64,000 nucleotides of DNA from Candidatus Heimdallarchaeota archaeon (GTDB lineage: Archaea > Asgardarchaeota > Heimdallarchaeia > Heimdallarchaeales > Heimdallarchaeaceae). The stretch is from NCBI GenBank assembly GCA_019057815.1, contig JAHLWR010000014.1, positions 1-64,000 of the forward strand. Reading direction: 5' to 3'. The notes beneath the pieces were generated by a model that was given only the letters and a program-made list of their open reading frames with translations, searched no databases and was not told where the DNA came from. Both the position numbers and the translations under genes were made by a program. Positions 8,223 through 16,981 of this stretch are shown one piece after another (within the stretch, counting starts at the first letter, position 1; each line of letters opens with the position of its first letter).

Positions 8223-8996
8223 ATGAACATCATTGGTTTGGATTTAGGTTCAACAACAACGAAATCAGTTGTTTTGAATGATAAAAGAAAGATACTAGGT
8301 TATAATATCGTTAACACAGGAGCGGACATGCGTAAAGCTGAAAAAACAGCTTTTTATGCTTCCTTAGAAAAAGCTAATCTCAGTGAGGGGGATATCACAG
8401 CTGTTATTGCTTCAGGTTATGGTAGAGAAAGATCATCTTATGCTAAAAACCAAATAACGGAAATAAAAGCAATGGCTAAAGGTGCAGAATATCTATTCCC
8501 TGGCGTTAGAACTTTGATTGATGTCGGAGGTCAAGATAGCAAAGCGATAAAAATCAAAGAAGGTAGAGTTGAAAATTTCAAACTTAACGATAAGTGTGCA
8601 GCTGGCACAGGTAGGTTTCTAGAGTTAATTTCACAAGTTATGCAAATCCCTATGGATGAAATGTCAAGTGTAGCAAAAAAAGCAATACGATATCCTTCTC
8701 TTTCTAAAACTTGTGCAGTGTTTGCTCAGACAGAAGTTATAACACTTCTTTCAAAGGGTTCCTCAGCAAGTGAAATTATCCAAGGATCATATGAATTCAT
8801 AGCTAAAAGAGTCTTATCGATGGCTGCGAGTTTGAAGGTTGAGAAACCTATTGTTTTATCAGGTGGTGTGATGAAAAGTAAATCATTAGTTAAGATGTTC
8901 CAAAAAATTTCAAAAGAGAAAGTTCATGTGCCAAAAGAACCACAGTTATTGGGATGCATAGGCTCTGCTATTTATGGTTTGGAAAACCACAAATAA
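8223..8996 (+). CDS. hgdC: 2-hydroxyacyl-CoA dehydratase activator ATPase
   Basis: A 257-aa ASKHA-fold protein of the BcrAD/BadFG family. It has the phosphate-1 loop GLDLGSTTTKSVVLN, the adenosine loop region LIDVGGQDSKAIK, the cluster-binding DKCAAGTGRFLE, and a second cysteine in KTCAVFAQTEV. As a homodimer with one bridging [4Fe-4S] cluster it fires single electrons into the dehydratase at the cost of ATP. Length matches HgdC. A TATA-like AATTTTATAAG near 8183-8193 could give the gene its own leaderless transcript besides read-through from the subunit genes. Confidence 0.9.
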   Translation: MNIIGLDLGSTTTKSVVLNDKRKILGYNIVNTGADMRKAEKTAFYASLEKANLSEGDITAVIASGYGRERSSYAKNQITEIKAMAKGAEYLFPGVRTLIDVGGQDSKAIKIKEGRVENFKLNDKCAAGTGRFLELISQVMQIPMDEMSSVAKKAIRYPSLSKTCAVFAQTEVITLLSKGSSASEIIQGSYEFIAKRVLSMAASLKVEKPIVLSGGVMKSKSLVKMFQKISKEKVHVPKEPQLLGCIGSAIYGLENHK

Positions 8997-9046
8997 GAAT
9001 GCAATAACACTTTTATTGATAACAATTTGGAAATAAGTGCATTATT

Positions 9047-10735
9047 ATGAGAGATTCGCGTGATAACTCAAGTTTATCAACATTTAAATCGTATTCTAAA
9101 AAGCAAGTATTTTCTAGATTTAAAGCGAAAATGTCTTCATTTCTAAAATTATTAGATCTCCAACCTATAGAATTTGTTATATTAATGATATTTCTCACAT
9201 TTGTCTTTTTTCTGTATTTAATAAATTTAGGTGTTCATCGACCTTTTGATTATGATGAAGGAGTCTATCTTCTTACCAGTATAATGTTTCGAGAAGGCTT
9301 CATTCCCTATTCCCAATTATTTGTTTCTCAACCTCCTTTACTTTTTGAACTCATTAAATTAATAGCACCAAGTTTCAAGAATGATCTTTTTGGTTCTAGA
9401 TTTTCAATTGTTTTACTTGGAACTATTGGACTACTAGCTACCGCTTTATGCACTAATACGATAATTAAGTCATATTTTCAAAACGAAGAAAAAGAAATAA
9501 ATCTGCTAAAAAGAAGTTTTCCTATAGTTTTAACTGTTCTCCTCTTAGGAATTGGTTCACATTATTGGTTTTATTACTCTAGAAGATTGCTTCCCAATAT
9601 TCCAGAAGCAAGTTTTACAGTACTCGCTTTTTGGTTTTTTCTTCAATCATTTAAAAAAAATAAATCGTATATATGGGCATTTTTAGCAGGTACAAGTTTA
9701 AGCATTGGAATGTTTTTCAAATTGTTTGGTGCTATTCCTTTCCTTTTTATTCTTATTTATTATTTAATATCTAAGAAAAATAAATTGAATGCTGTACTAT
9801 TTATGATCGGTTTTTTCGTACCCTTCTTAATTTTATTTAACTATGATGTACCTTCCATGATCAATCAAATAATATATTTTCATATTCAAAAGGAAAGAAA
9901 TTTTCACATAATACTCTATAGTTTAGGGGCAATGGGTGAGTGGCTTATTACTGATCCTATCAATATTGTTGGATTATTAGGTTTAATATCTTTATTTAGA
10001 ACAAAAAATCAGTATGAAAACGTGTTATTTTTCTGGACTTGGTATAATATTGTAATTCTTTGGTTCTACTCCCCTCTCTTTCCACACCATCTAGTTCATT
10101 TAGTTCCTTTTTCTGCAATTCTAGCCTCTTTGTTTTTGTATAAATCCTGTTCGTATTTGAATAAAAACAAATCTAAAATATATTACTGGTTGCAAAAAAA
10201 GACAGTGAAATTCAGTAGAATCCTAAAGGATAGTTATACAAAAATAAGACGTTTTATCCTAACAAAACAAAGATTATCATTGTTCTTAATATTGCTTAGC
10301 TCAATGTTGCTTTCTTTACCCATACTTTATGTACAACATCTGGTTCTCTATCCTTATCCTGCAGCCAATGACACGGCTGAATTTATTAGAACAATTCTTG
10401 ATGAAGATGAGTATTTCATAACTGATGGTCCATCTATTGCATACTTAGCAGATAGATTAGTTCCTCCATATTTAGTGGACATAAGTCAACAAAGAATTTA
10501 CTCAGAAAATATACAAAGCGAAGATATAATAGCTTTAGCTATTGAATACAACGTTACAGTCATACTTTATTGGGTATACAGGTTAGTACTACTAGATGAA
10601 TGGAATCAATACGTTCAAGAAAATTATTCTTTAGGATATATTTATTCTGGAAATCAAAATAAGTGGATTAACGCAACTGATCAAATGATAGAGGAGGGAA
10701 AAGTAGCAAATGGTCAAATATGGATTTCAATCTGA
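9047..10735 (+). CDS. membrane glycosyltransferase, GT-C fold (GT39/ArnT-like)
   Basis: A 562-aa protein with about 45 cytoplasmic N-terminal residues and then roughly ten membrane helices. After the first helix an extracytoplasmic loop carries DYDEGVYLLTSIM, the acidic motif of polyprenyl-phosphate-sugar-dependent GT-C enzymes (PMT_2 family), followed by SQPPLLFELIK. The final 110 residues form a soluble outside domain (AANDTAEFIRTILDEDEYF). It probably moves a sugar from a lipid carrier to a protein or lipid on the cell surface. It stands alone in its transcription unit, so the acceptor is unknown. Confidence 0.8.
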   Translation: MRDSRDNSSLSTFKSYSKKQVFSRFKAKMSSFLKLLDLQPIEFVILMIFLTFVFFLYLINLGVHRPFDYDEGVYLLTSIMFREGFIPYSQLFVSQPPLLFELIKLIAPSFKNDLFGSRFSIVLLGTIGLLATALCTNTIIKSYFQNEEKEINLLKRSFPIVLTVLLLGIGSHYWFYYSRRLLPNIPEASFTVLAFWFFLQSFKKNKSYIWAFLAGTSLSIGMFFKLFGAIPFLFILIYYLISKKNKLNAVLFMIGFFVPFLILFNYDVPSMINQIIYFHIQKERNFHIILYSLGAMGEWLITDPINIVGLLGLISLFRTKNQYENVLFFWTWYNIVILWFYSPLFPHHLVHLVPFSAILASLFLYKSCSYLNKNKSKIYYWLQKKTVKFSRILKDSYTKIRRFILTKQRLSLFLILLSSMLLSLPILYVQHLVLYPYPAANDTAEFIRTILDEDEYFITDGPSIAYLADRLVPPYLVDISQQRIYSENIQSEDIIALAIEYNVTVILYWVYRLVLLDEWNQYVQENYSLGYIYSGNQNKWINATDQMIEEGKVANGQIWISI

Positions 10736-10829
10736 TTTATTACGATTTTCTCTTTTCCTATATTTACAAGTATTTTTTTATCTTATACATACACAACATA
10801 AATAGGTGATATTTCTTTCCTATATCAAG

Positions 10830-11672
10830 ATGAAAGAAGAAGTAAGAATCATCACTGTTAATGAAAATCCCGAAATTAAGATTAGACTTGCAATAAAGCC
10901 TTCAAAAGAAGACAAATTCTCTAATCGCACTATAATTATTATTCCTGGGTGGTTAAGTGGTATTGACAATTTTCTTGCTCTAGCTGAAGCTATGCAATCT
11001 TACGGAAATGCAGTAATTTATGAACCTAGAGGGTTTGGAAAATCTATTACTCCTCACAAAAAGGGCTTATTTACTCATCAAGAATATAACAAAGAACTAT
11101 CTTATGTTATTAGAGAATTAGGGCTAGAAGACAAGAATTTTGTTATTATTGGAAGCTGCTCAGGTGGTTCTCAAGCGTTCAGTTATATCTTGGATGGAGA
11201 AGGTCCTAAACCTTTAACTTTAACCGTTTTCAGTCCTCAAGAATTTTATGGTACTCCCTTCTGGTTACCTGTTTTGGGTTGGATTCCCGCATTTATTATG
11301 AGTTTTGTTCAAAAGATGATCATCATTGGTTATAAGGTTTATTTGAAACGAAAAGCAGCTGAAGACTCAGAGAATGTTAGCTGGGCTGCTGAACGTCTTG
11401 CAACGAATGATGACTGGTGTTTACGAAGATATGTCCATGAGTTCATCATCAAATATGATATCAGAGGAAGACAAAAGGAAATAGATATACCTATATTATT
11501 GGTAACAGCTGAAAAAGACCATTTTGTTAACCCTGAGGTTTCAAATAACTTCTTAAATCACTCTAATTCAGAAATACTACAAATAAAAACTGATACTCAT
11601 AGAGTACACCAAGATAAAGAGAAAGAAATAGCTGCAAAAATAAACGAGTTCCTGCTCAAATTAGAATATTAG
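10830..11672 (+). CDS. alpha/beta hydrolase
   Basis: An open frame starts with GTG at 10806, but a TATA-like element (tcttatacat, about 10780-10790) puts transcription near 10810, so the ATG at 10830 (MKEEVRIITVNE) is the likelier start and gives 280 aa. The fold is shown by IIIIPGWLSGIDN (oxyanion loop), YEPRGFGKS, the nucleophile elbow IGSCSGGSQAF (G-S-C-S-G-G), the acid in LLVTAEKDHF, and the His in DTHRVHQDKEKE. The complete triad and GxSxG contrast with the degenerate trio at 35-38 kb. The substrate is unknown. Confidence 0.8.
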   Translation: MKEEVRIITVNENPEIKIRLAIKPSKEDKFSNRTIIIIPGWLSGIDNFLALAEAMQSYGNAVIYEPRGFGKSITPHKKGLFTHQEYNKELSYVIRELGLEDKNFVIIGSCSGGSQAFSYILDGEGPKPLTLTVFSPQEFYGTPFWLPVLGWIPAFIMSFVQKMIIIGYKVYLKRKAAEDSENVSWAAERLATNDDWCLRRYVHEFIIKYDIRGRQKEIDIPILLVTAEKDHFVNPEVSNNFLNHSNSEILQIKTDTHRVHQDKEKEIAAKINEFLLKLEY

Positions 11673-11694
11673 AACGAGAAAACAGAAAACTTTT

Positions 11695-12555
11695 TCAACC
11701 AATGGATGGAACTACTGAAACTATAATTGTCTTCATACCTGTGTTAGATCCGATAATTGGTGCAGCATCAGTCACATAAAAATCTTTTATTTTCAATTTT
11801 TTCTTGATTTTATTCGCTATTCTTGTAGAACCTTTTAGATTGTCCACATGAGATATTATCATATCATAAAATATATCTTTATTTGCCCTTTTAACAATAA
11901 TATTTGTCAGCCTGTTTTCCATATGAAATCCAAAAACAAATCCTGGAAGTTTAGACACTAATATCCCTGGTCGCTCCATAACAGCTATTGGTTTAATTCC
12001 AATAAGTTTTGTAAGATTTAGAATAAATTTCGATTTCAATCTTCCTGACTTATAGACGTTTTCAAGCGTGTAAAAACCCACATCAAGAATACTTCTTTCC
12101 TTTAACTTTTCAACTTCTTCGACAATTTTGTCTATTGGTAAATTTTGTTCTACAAGCTGTGTAACTGCAATAGTTATAAGTCCTTGAACTCCTGAAGCTG
12201 ATTCTGTATCAATTATTGTTACTTTATCGCGATATTCTTGAGATGCTACCTTAGCAACATTCAATGTTCCAGTCAAACTTTCAGAAATACCAACATAAAT
12301 TACATGATCGTAATCCTTTTCTTTGAAACAAGATTGGAAAATATCCAGAAAATCCTGTGGTGATGGAACTGAGCTTTTTGGTATCACTTTCATTTTTTTG
12401 AGCTTATGATAATATTCTCTAACAGGAATGTCAACACCAACTTTCCAATCTCTATCATCAAAAAACAATCTTTGATAAACAATTGGAATATCATATTTAT
12501 CTCTAAATTCTAAAGGTAAATCTGCTGCTGAATCGGTTATTATCTTAATCTTCAT
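11695..12555 (-). CDS. DegV-family fatty-acid-binding protein
   Basis: A 286-aa protein. The start KIKIITDSAADLP is the DegV signature, followed by VPSPQDFLDIF, VIYVGISESLTGTLNVAK and IIDTESASGVQGLI, all conserved in the family. DegV proteins bind a single fatty acid; in Firmicutes the FakB relatives present it to a FakA kinase, but no kinase gene is visible here. A second DegV gene at 20040-20906 shares the architecture. A TATA-like GATTTATACTT at 12577-12587 places initiation within a few bases of the ATG (leaderless). The C-terminal SVVPSIG is short. Confidence 0.88.
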   Translation of the reverse strand: MKIKIITDSAADLPLEFRDKYDIPIVYQRLFFDDRDWKVGVDIPVREYYHKLKKMKVIPKSSVPSPQDFLDIFQSCFKEKDYDHVIYVGISESLTGTLNVAKVASQEYRDKVTIIDTESASGVQGLITIAVTQLVEQNLPIDKIVEEVEKLKERSILDVGFYTLENVYKSGRLKSKFILNLTKLIGIKPIAVMERPGILVSKLPGFVFGFHMENRLTNIIVKRANKDIFYDMIISHVDNLKGSTRIANKIKKKLKIKDFYVTDAAPIIGSNTGMKTIIVSVVPSIG

Positions 12556-12655
12556 TGGTTTTATTTAATTAACACTTAAGTATAAATCTTTGCCTTAATA
12601 AGTGGAGGAAATGGAAACAATAATTGTACACAACCACAAATCATGTTTACATACC

Positions 12656-12662
12656 TATATAA
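12656..12662 (+). promoter_or_regulatory. TATA box of the GNAT gene
   Basis: TATATAA lies 24-30 bp ahead of the ATG at 12686. It is the best TATA element in the neighbourhood and argues that the first 28 codons of the longer open frame are not translated. Confidence 0.5.
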
Positions 12663-12685
12663 GTGTAAGAAAAAGTGTATTCCAT

Positions 12686-13309
12686 ATGGAATATGACTTA
12701 GAAAGCCTCTATAGGGTTTCAAAAAAGGATCTTAAACAAGTAGCTACAACCCTCTCAAAATCGTTTAAAAATGACCCCCTCAGTTGTTATATGTATCCAG
12801 ACACTGAAAAAAGATTAAAGCAGTTGTATTACTATTTCATTTTTCGAGTTAGATTTGGAATTACACATGGAGAAGTTTATGCAACCACAAAAAATTTTGA
12901 GGGAATAGCTGTATGGTTACCAAGCGATAAGACTACTATTACAAGAATGGAAGCTATGAAAGTAGGAGGATGGAAACTGTACTTCCAATTAGGAATGGAA
13001 ACTGTTTCTAGAATGGAAGTAATAAACCATTTTACGATCGAATTTCGAAAAAATGTTGTCAAAACTCCATATTGGTACTTAGCTCCTATGGGAGTTGATC
13101 CTGTACACCAAGGAAAAGGATTTGCGAGAATCCTTCTATTATCAATGTTAAATAGGTTGGATAAAGAAAAAATAGATTGTTTTCTGGAAACTCAAACTAA
13201 AAGGAATGTTGAGATATACAAGCGATATGGTTTTGAAGTTAATGGAAAAACAAAGATACCAGGGACAGAACTAGAGCATTATGGGATGATAAGGAAACAC
13301 AAAACTTGA
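12686..13309 (+). CDS. GNAT-family N-acetyltransferase
   Basis: The open frame extends back to a GTG at 12602, but the TATA box at 12656-12662 and the family's usual start favour ATG 12686 (MEYDLESLYRVSKKDL), giving 207 aa. The acetyl-CoA site is visible as WYLAPMGVDPVHQGKGFARIL (strand 4 and the Q-x-x-G-x-G/A loop), followed by FLETQTKRNVEIYKRYGFEV, the standard strand 5-helix 4 section. The long N-terminal half resembles GNATs annotated for small metabolites. The acceptor is unknown. Confidence 0.82.
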   Translation: MEYDLESLYRVSKKDLKQVATTLSKSFKNDPLSCYMYPDTEKRLKQLYYYFIFRVRFGITHGEVYATTKNFEGIAVWLPSDKTTITRMEAMKVGGWKLYFQLGMETVSRMEVINHFTIEFRKNVVKTPYWYLAPMGVDPVHQGKGFARILLLSMLNRLDKEKIDCFLETQTKRNVEIYKRYGFEVNGKTKIPGTELEHYGMIRKHKT

Positions 13310-13365
13310 ACATCCCTAATGAAATCAAAACATAAGAAAATCTAGAGATTAAAAACATAACCCGT

Positions 13366-14682
13366 TTAAATTTTGAAAACTGGTGAGTCTTCGTTAATAT
13401 ACAGCTTATTTGACATTCCAACACTTTTCTTGATTATTAATCTTTTATTTTCTAAACGCTGTATAATTCGAGAAAGAGTCGCTTTTGGAATTTTAGTTCT
13501 CAAAGCTACTTGAGACTGACTTATTTCTGGGTTTTTCAAAATCTCTTTCATTACTTGAAGTTCTTTTTCACTCAGTATTCCTTCTAGTTTGTCTAAAACC
13601 GTCCTTTCATCTTGTACAACTTGCTTTTCTGGTGAAGTAACTTGTTTCTTGTTTTTGGATTTTAAATATTGACGATATTCCCTTACTCCTAAAGCTACAG
13701 CGAAAACTGAAAATATAATCATAAAATATGTCCATGGGCTTATGGTTGTGTAAACTGTTAGGGAAACAGGGATATCGACTTCATTTATTGATACATTTGT
13801 TAGAAAAGTTATTTGTCCTACAAATTCGCCGTCTTTTGAGATATCTAGTTCAATATCAATAATAGCAAAGGAGAGAGAATTGATTTCAAAGTCAGATGGA
13901 ATATCTATTATGTCTAAATTATTAGTGATATTTACTTTAATAGGAACTGTTAATAGGTTAGTAACAGTAAAAGATTGGATTATTTTTGTGTTACTTCTTG
14001 AAATCCTACCAACATGCCATGAAGAAGGTGAGACTTCTATTATTTGTTGAGTTAAACCTGATTTGTATTCGACTATTAAATCAAAACTTTCAAGATTAAT
14101 AGTATCCCAAGTCATCCTTAACCTACTATCTATAACACTCAAAGTCTGAGGTTGGGGATTTGTAGAATAAAGTATCAAATTTTTTTCCAAATATATTGTA
14201 CTAGAAAAAACTGAAACAGATCTAGACCAAGATACAGAGAGATCTAATTCTCTCACTCCTTCACTAGTTTCTGTGGGTAAAATTGAATAAACTTGAATGG
14301 TATATTTCTCACCTATGCTAAGAACTTTAGGTAGTTGAAAAGTTATTTTAGTGAATCCTGAGGTTTCATTATATTTCAAGCCAATAAGAAGATTACTATC
14401 AAGCTGGTCAGTAACTTCCACATTACTCAAATTACCTTTGATTTCAATATAGTCTATCAAAAGAGTACCATTATCTGTTAGTTGAATGTATTCTATTGAG
14501 ATGTTTATATTGGTAAAAAGAAAATAAATAGAACCAAGTAGATTTACTTTTGAAATTCCTATATTATGATCCACTTGGGTAAAAACATCTGATACTTTGC
14601 TATTTGAAGTTAAACCTTGAGACAAATAAGGTAGTGAAGCAAATAAAACAAGAATAAAAAAAACTACAGTAACCTTCTTCAT
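13366..14682 (-). CDS. membrane-anchored winged-helix transcriptional regulator
   Basis: A 438-aa protein with an N-terminal signal or anchor helix (VTVVFFILVLFASLPYL), about 290 extracytoplasmic residues rich in beta strands (NEW3/Ig-like in pattern), one membrane helix near residues 317-336 (WTYFMIIFSVFAVALGV), a basic linker, and a C-terminal winged helix (LSEKELQVMKEILKNPEISQ, then TLSRIIQRLENKRLIIKKSV). The order outside-membrane-DNA-binding domain suggests direct signal transfer across the membrane, as in other archaeal one-component regulators. It lies just downstream of the exported PepSY-like gene on the same strand, a plausible partner or target. Confidence 0.75.
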   Translation of the reverse strand: MKKVTVVFFILVLFASLPYLSQGLTSNSKVSDVFTQVDHNIGISKVNLLGSIYFLFTNINISIEYIQLTDNGTLLIDYIEIKGNLSNVEVTDQLDSNLLIGLKYNETSGFTKITFQLPKVLSIGEKYTIQVYSILPTETSEGVRELDLSVSWSRSVSVFSSTIYLEKNLILYSTNPQPQTLSVIDSRLRMTWDTINLESFDLIVEYKSGLTQQIIEVSPSSWHVGRISRSNTKIIQSFTVTNLLTVPIKVNITNNLDIIDIPSDFEINSLSFAIIDIELDISKDGEFVGQITFLTNVSINEVDIPVSLTVYTTISPWTYFMIIFSVFAVALGVREYRQYLKSKNKKQVTSPEKQVVQDERTVLDKLEGILSEKELQVMKEILKNPEISQSQVALRTKIPKATLSRIIQRLENKRLIIKKSVGMSNKLYINEDSPVFKI

Positions 14683-14794
14683 TACAAATCTCCTCTTCTA
14701 TCTCAAAGGTGTTAATTTATACAAATAAGTATTTCCCACTGTTTATCTAAGATGTTTCTCATTTACTTACTAAAAATAAAAAAAAGAGAAAAAA

Positions 14795-16147
14795 TTAGAA
14801 TGGTTCGTCTATCTTGTCATCCCATTCATAGTACTCTATCCATAGAATTTCTAGAGGATCGTCGTCTATCGCTATTGAAAGCCATGCAGAGTAATCATAG
14901 TTGCAAAAATCAACGTACCAAATTCCGTCATAGAAATAAGTCCATATCTCATATTCAGTAAAATTTGAAATGAAGTTCTGAACTTCTTCTCGTTCCCAGA
15001 TAAAAGCTATAATCTCGTCTTCAGTATATTGAGGAGGATCAGGAATATAACTATCTATGTAGAGCACATCTCCAGTTTTGTCGTCAATTGAAAGGAAAAT
15101 ATATGCTTCAAATTGATATTCAGGCCAGATTGAGATATACCAGTAACCAAAACCATCATACCAAATATCCCAGACAACATCCTCGTAATTTAAGAGAAAA
15201 TCTTCTACTTCAGGTTGGGCTAAAGCAATCGCTTTAACATCTTCTGCAGTCATTGTAGCAGGTTCAGTCTTCCATTTATCTACTATTTCACCAGTTACAT
15301 CATCTATCCAGAGTAAAATCCAATCCATATAATCGTTTGAGTAGAAGTCAACAACCCAAAGAAGATTTTCAGATCCTTCCCAAGGAGTAGGGTCTTCAAG
15401 GTTGAAAGTGTCATAGAATTCTGTGACATAGATATAGTATTCATAATCAGAATTGTTAATAATGAATTGTTGAACATCAAAATCATTCAGAGCTATAGCT
15501 AGAATTTCATCAACTGTGTGTTGAGCATCTACCAAATAGTCAGAGACGAAAACATCAACAATTTCACCATTTACATCATCTATGATAACTGAACACCAAG
15601 CAAAATAATTATTTGCGTATATGTCTATGTACCAATATTGATAGCAATCATAGAAAACGTAATATTCATAGTCAGGATTGTTTGTAATAAATTCTTGAAC
15701 TAATTCATTAGATAAAGCAATATCTAATACTTCTTGTGTAGTCAAAATAGTTTCTTCTGAAGCAATCCAGATATCAATATCTATTACATCACCACTATTA
15801 TCATCAATAGTAACAAAAGCATAGCTCATCCAATCATCATAACTAAAGTATGATGCATACCATATCTTAAACTCATATTCATAATAGAGATAAAGATCTA
15901 CTTCAACAAATTCTGCTAAAAATTCTTGAATTTCAGGTAAGGATTCGAGTATTGCTATCACTTCAGCTTCAGTAAGAATGGAATCGTATGCTGCTAAACC
16001 ATCAGTAGAAACACGATTATTTGTACTATCTGTAGCTAAATCATTTGTTTCTAGAGGATGGTTAGTTAAAGAGTAAGTAACTCCTACTGCAAGTGAAGTT
16101 AGAACCAAAGTAACTATCGAAGTCAGGATAATTTTGTGTCGGATCAT
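14795..16147 (-). CDS. exported acidic protein with five PepSY-like repeats
   Basis: A 450-aa protein with an N-terminal membrane or signal helix (IILTSIVTLVLTSLAVGV, residues 6-23) and five tandem units at residues 58-130, 135-207, 210-293, 299-370 and 374-442. Each unit has a helix (T..EVL.IAL....VQ.FI.N), a beta strand rich in Tyr, Trp and Asp, and a closing I.IDD..GEI.D strand, which is the PepSY-like pattern. Third-unit length differs because of an insert (LEDPTPWEGSEN). It is extremely acidic and aromatic and should be outside the cell. PepSY domains can inhibit peptidases, so binding or inhibition is a guess. Confidence 0.7.
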   Translation of the reverse strand: MIRHKIILTSIVTLVLTSLAVGVTYSLTNHPLETNDLATDSTNNRVSTDGLAAYDSILTEAEVIAILESLPEIQEFLAEFVEVDLYLYYEYEFKIWYASYFSYDDWMSYAFVTIDDNSGDVIDIDIWIASEETILTTQEVLDIALSNELVQEFITNNPDYEYYVFYDCYQYWYIDIYANNYFAWCSVIIDDVNGEIVDVFVSDYLVDAQHTVDEILAIALNDFDVQQFIINNSDYEYYIYVTEFYDTFNLEDPTPWEGSENLLWVVDFYSNDYMDWILLWIDDVTGEIVDKWKTEPATMTAEDVKAIALAQPEVEDFLLNYEDVVWDIWYDGFGYWYISIWPEYQFEAYIFLSIDDKTGDVLYIDSYIPDPPQYTEDEIIAFIWEREEVQNFISNFTEYEIWTYFYDGIWYVDFCNYDYSAWLSIAIDDDPLEILWIEYYEWDDKIDEPF

Positions 16148-16168
16148 TTAATCACCATCATAACCTTC

Positions 16169-16176
16169 AGTGAAAC
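16169..16176 (-). promoter_or_regulatory. half-site of the PepSY-like gene operator
   Basis: AGTGAAAC lies between the TATA element and the ATG and repeats the arm of the inverted repeat at 16204-16220, 44 bp away in the same orientation. Confidence 0.4.
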
Positions 16177-16180
16177 AACC

Positions 16181-16190
16181 TATATACTTT
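16181..16190 (-). promoter_or_regulatory. TATA box of the PepSY-like gene
   Basis: The minus strand reads AAAGTATATA, ending 34 bp before the ATG at 16147. It is flanked on both sides by AGTGAAAC sites. Confidence 0.5.
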
Positions 16191-16203
16191 AATGAAAACG
16201 ATT

Positions 16204-16220
16204 GTTTCACTTAGTGAAAC
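16204..16220. promoter_or_regulatory. inverted-repeat operator upstream of the PepSY-like gene
   Basis: GTTTCACT-T-AGTGAAAC is a perfect 8-bp inverted repeat with a one-base centre, placed just upstream of the TATA box. Together with the extra half-site downstream it looks like a two-site regulator target. The membrane winged-helix protein encoded next door is one candidate binder (inference). Confidence 0.5.
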
Positions 16221-16336
16221 ACTCTAGAGAAACACTTAAACAAAGAAAAATGGCAAAAATGCTGAATAAACAACTCCCCCAATGTCCTAGTGCGAATTGA
16301 GAATCTTTTAATAAGTGAATTCTACAATAATTATTC

Positions 16337-16882
16337 ATGTTTAAGGAAAAAGAAGAAAAATCAAAAATGCAATTAATAGATATTCTACCTATCACGTTAA
16401 CTTCATTATGTATAATATCACAAATTATACTAGTTTTTACTATCTGGGGTAATTATTACGATTATGACTATTTAGTCTACATAGGTTATGGAGTCTGGAG
16501 TTTGTCAATAATTTTCGGTATTTTACCTATTTTTACGTTTAAGAGAAAAGGTGGAGTAGGTAAGAGGGAGAGTTATATCAAAACAAAAGTATTGGTTACT
16601 AGTGGAGTATATTCTATTGTTAGACACCCTCAATTTTTAGCAGGGATTCTTTTGAGTCTTGCATGTGCCCTGATATCACAACATTTGGTAGTAGTTCTAC
16701 TGTTTATACCCATATTAATAGGAACATATATTGATGCTTTAAGAGCTGATAAACGCCTTATAGAAAAATTTGGAGAAGACTATAAAAGATACATGAAGAA
16801 AGTTCCTAGACTGGAACTTTTCACCGGTGCTATAAGATTGATTATAAGAAAAATAAAGAGAAGAAATGGGTTTAAAAGTTGA
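16337..16882 (+). CDS. isoprenylcysteine carboxyl methyltransferase-like membrane protein
   Basis: A 181-aa protein with about four or five membrane helices. The C-terminal half carries the ICMT/PEMT signature: VTSGVYSIVRHPQFLAGILL (the RHP motif for SAM binding), then DALRADKRLIEKFGEDYKRYMKKVPRL (the conserved E.....G..Y..Y....PR). Prokaryotic members methylate varied lipids or small molecules, so true prenylcysteine activity should not be assumed. The small GTPase in this window has no C-terminal cysteine and is therefore not a substrate. TTTTAATAAG near 16307-16317 fits a TATA box for a leaderless start. Confidence 0.8.
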   Translation: MFKEKEEKSKMQLIDILPITLTSLCIISQIILVFTIWGNYYDYDYLVYIGYGVWSLSIIFGILPIFTFKRKGGVGKRESYIKTKVLVTSGVYSIVRHPQFLAGILLSLACALISQHLVVVLLFIPILIGTYIDALRADKRLIEKFGEDYKRYMKKVPRLELFTGAIRLIIRKIKRRNGFKS

Positions 16883-16981
16883 AAAGAACCTCTTTCGCTC
16901 GTCCTCTATACTGGAAGTGAAATTCTTGCATATTTTTTGTTCTTCAGTTATATTTTTGAAGTTATTATTACTATTTTTTCC

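Noticed and set aside
14752-14961. 69-aa plus-strand frame
   Set aside because: Antisense to the end of the PepSY-like gene with no supporting features.
16337-16882. Prenylcysteine methyltransferase for the local small GTPase
   Set aside because: The GTPase at 50077-50607 ends without a cysteine, so it offers no prenylation site.
16937-16981. 15-codon extension of the DsrE protein
   Set aside because: Starts with TTG, hydrophobic and outside the fold; the ATG at 16982 matches the family.
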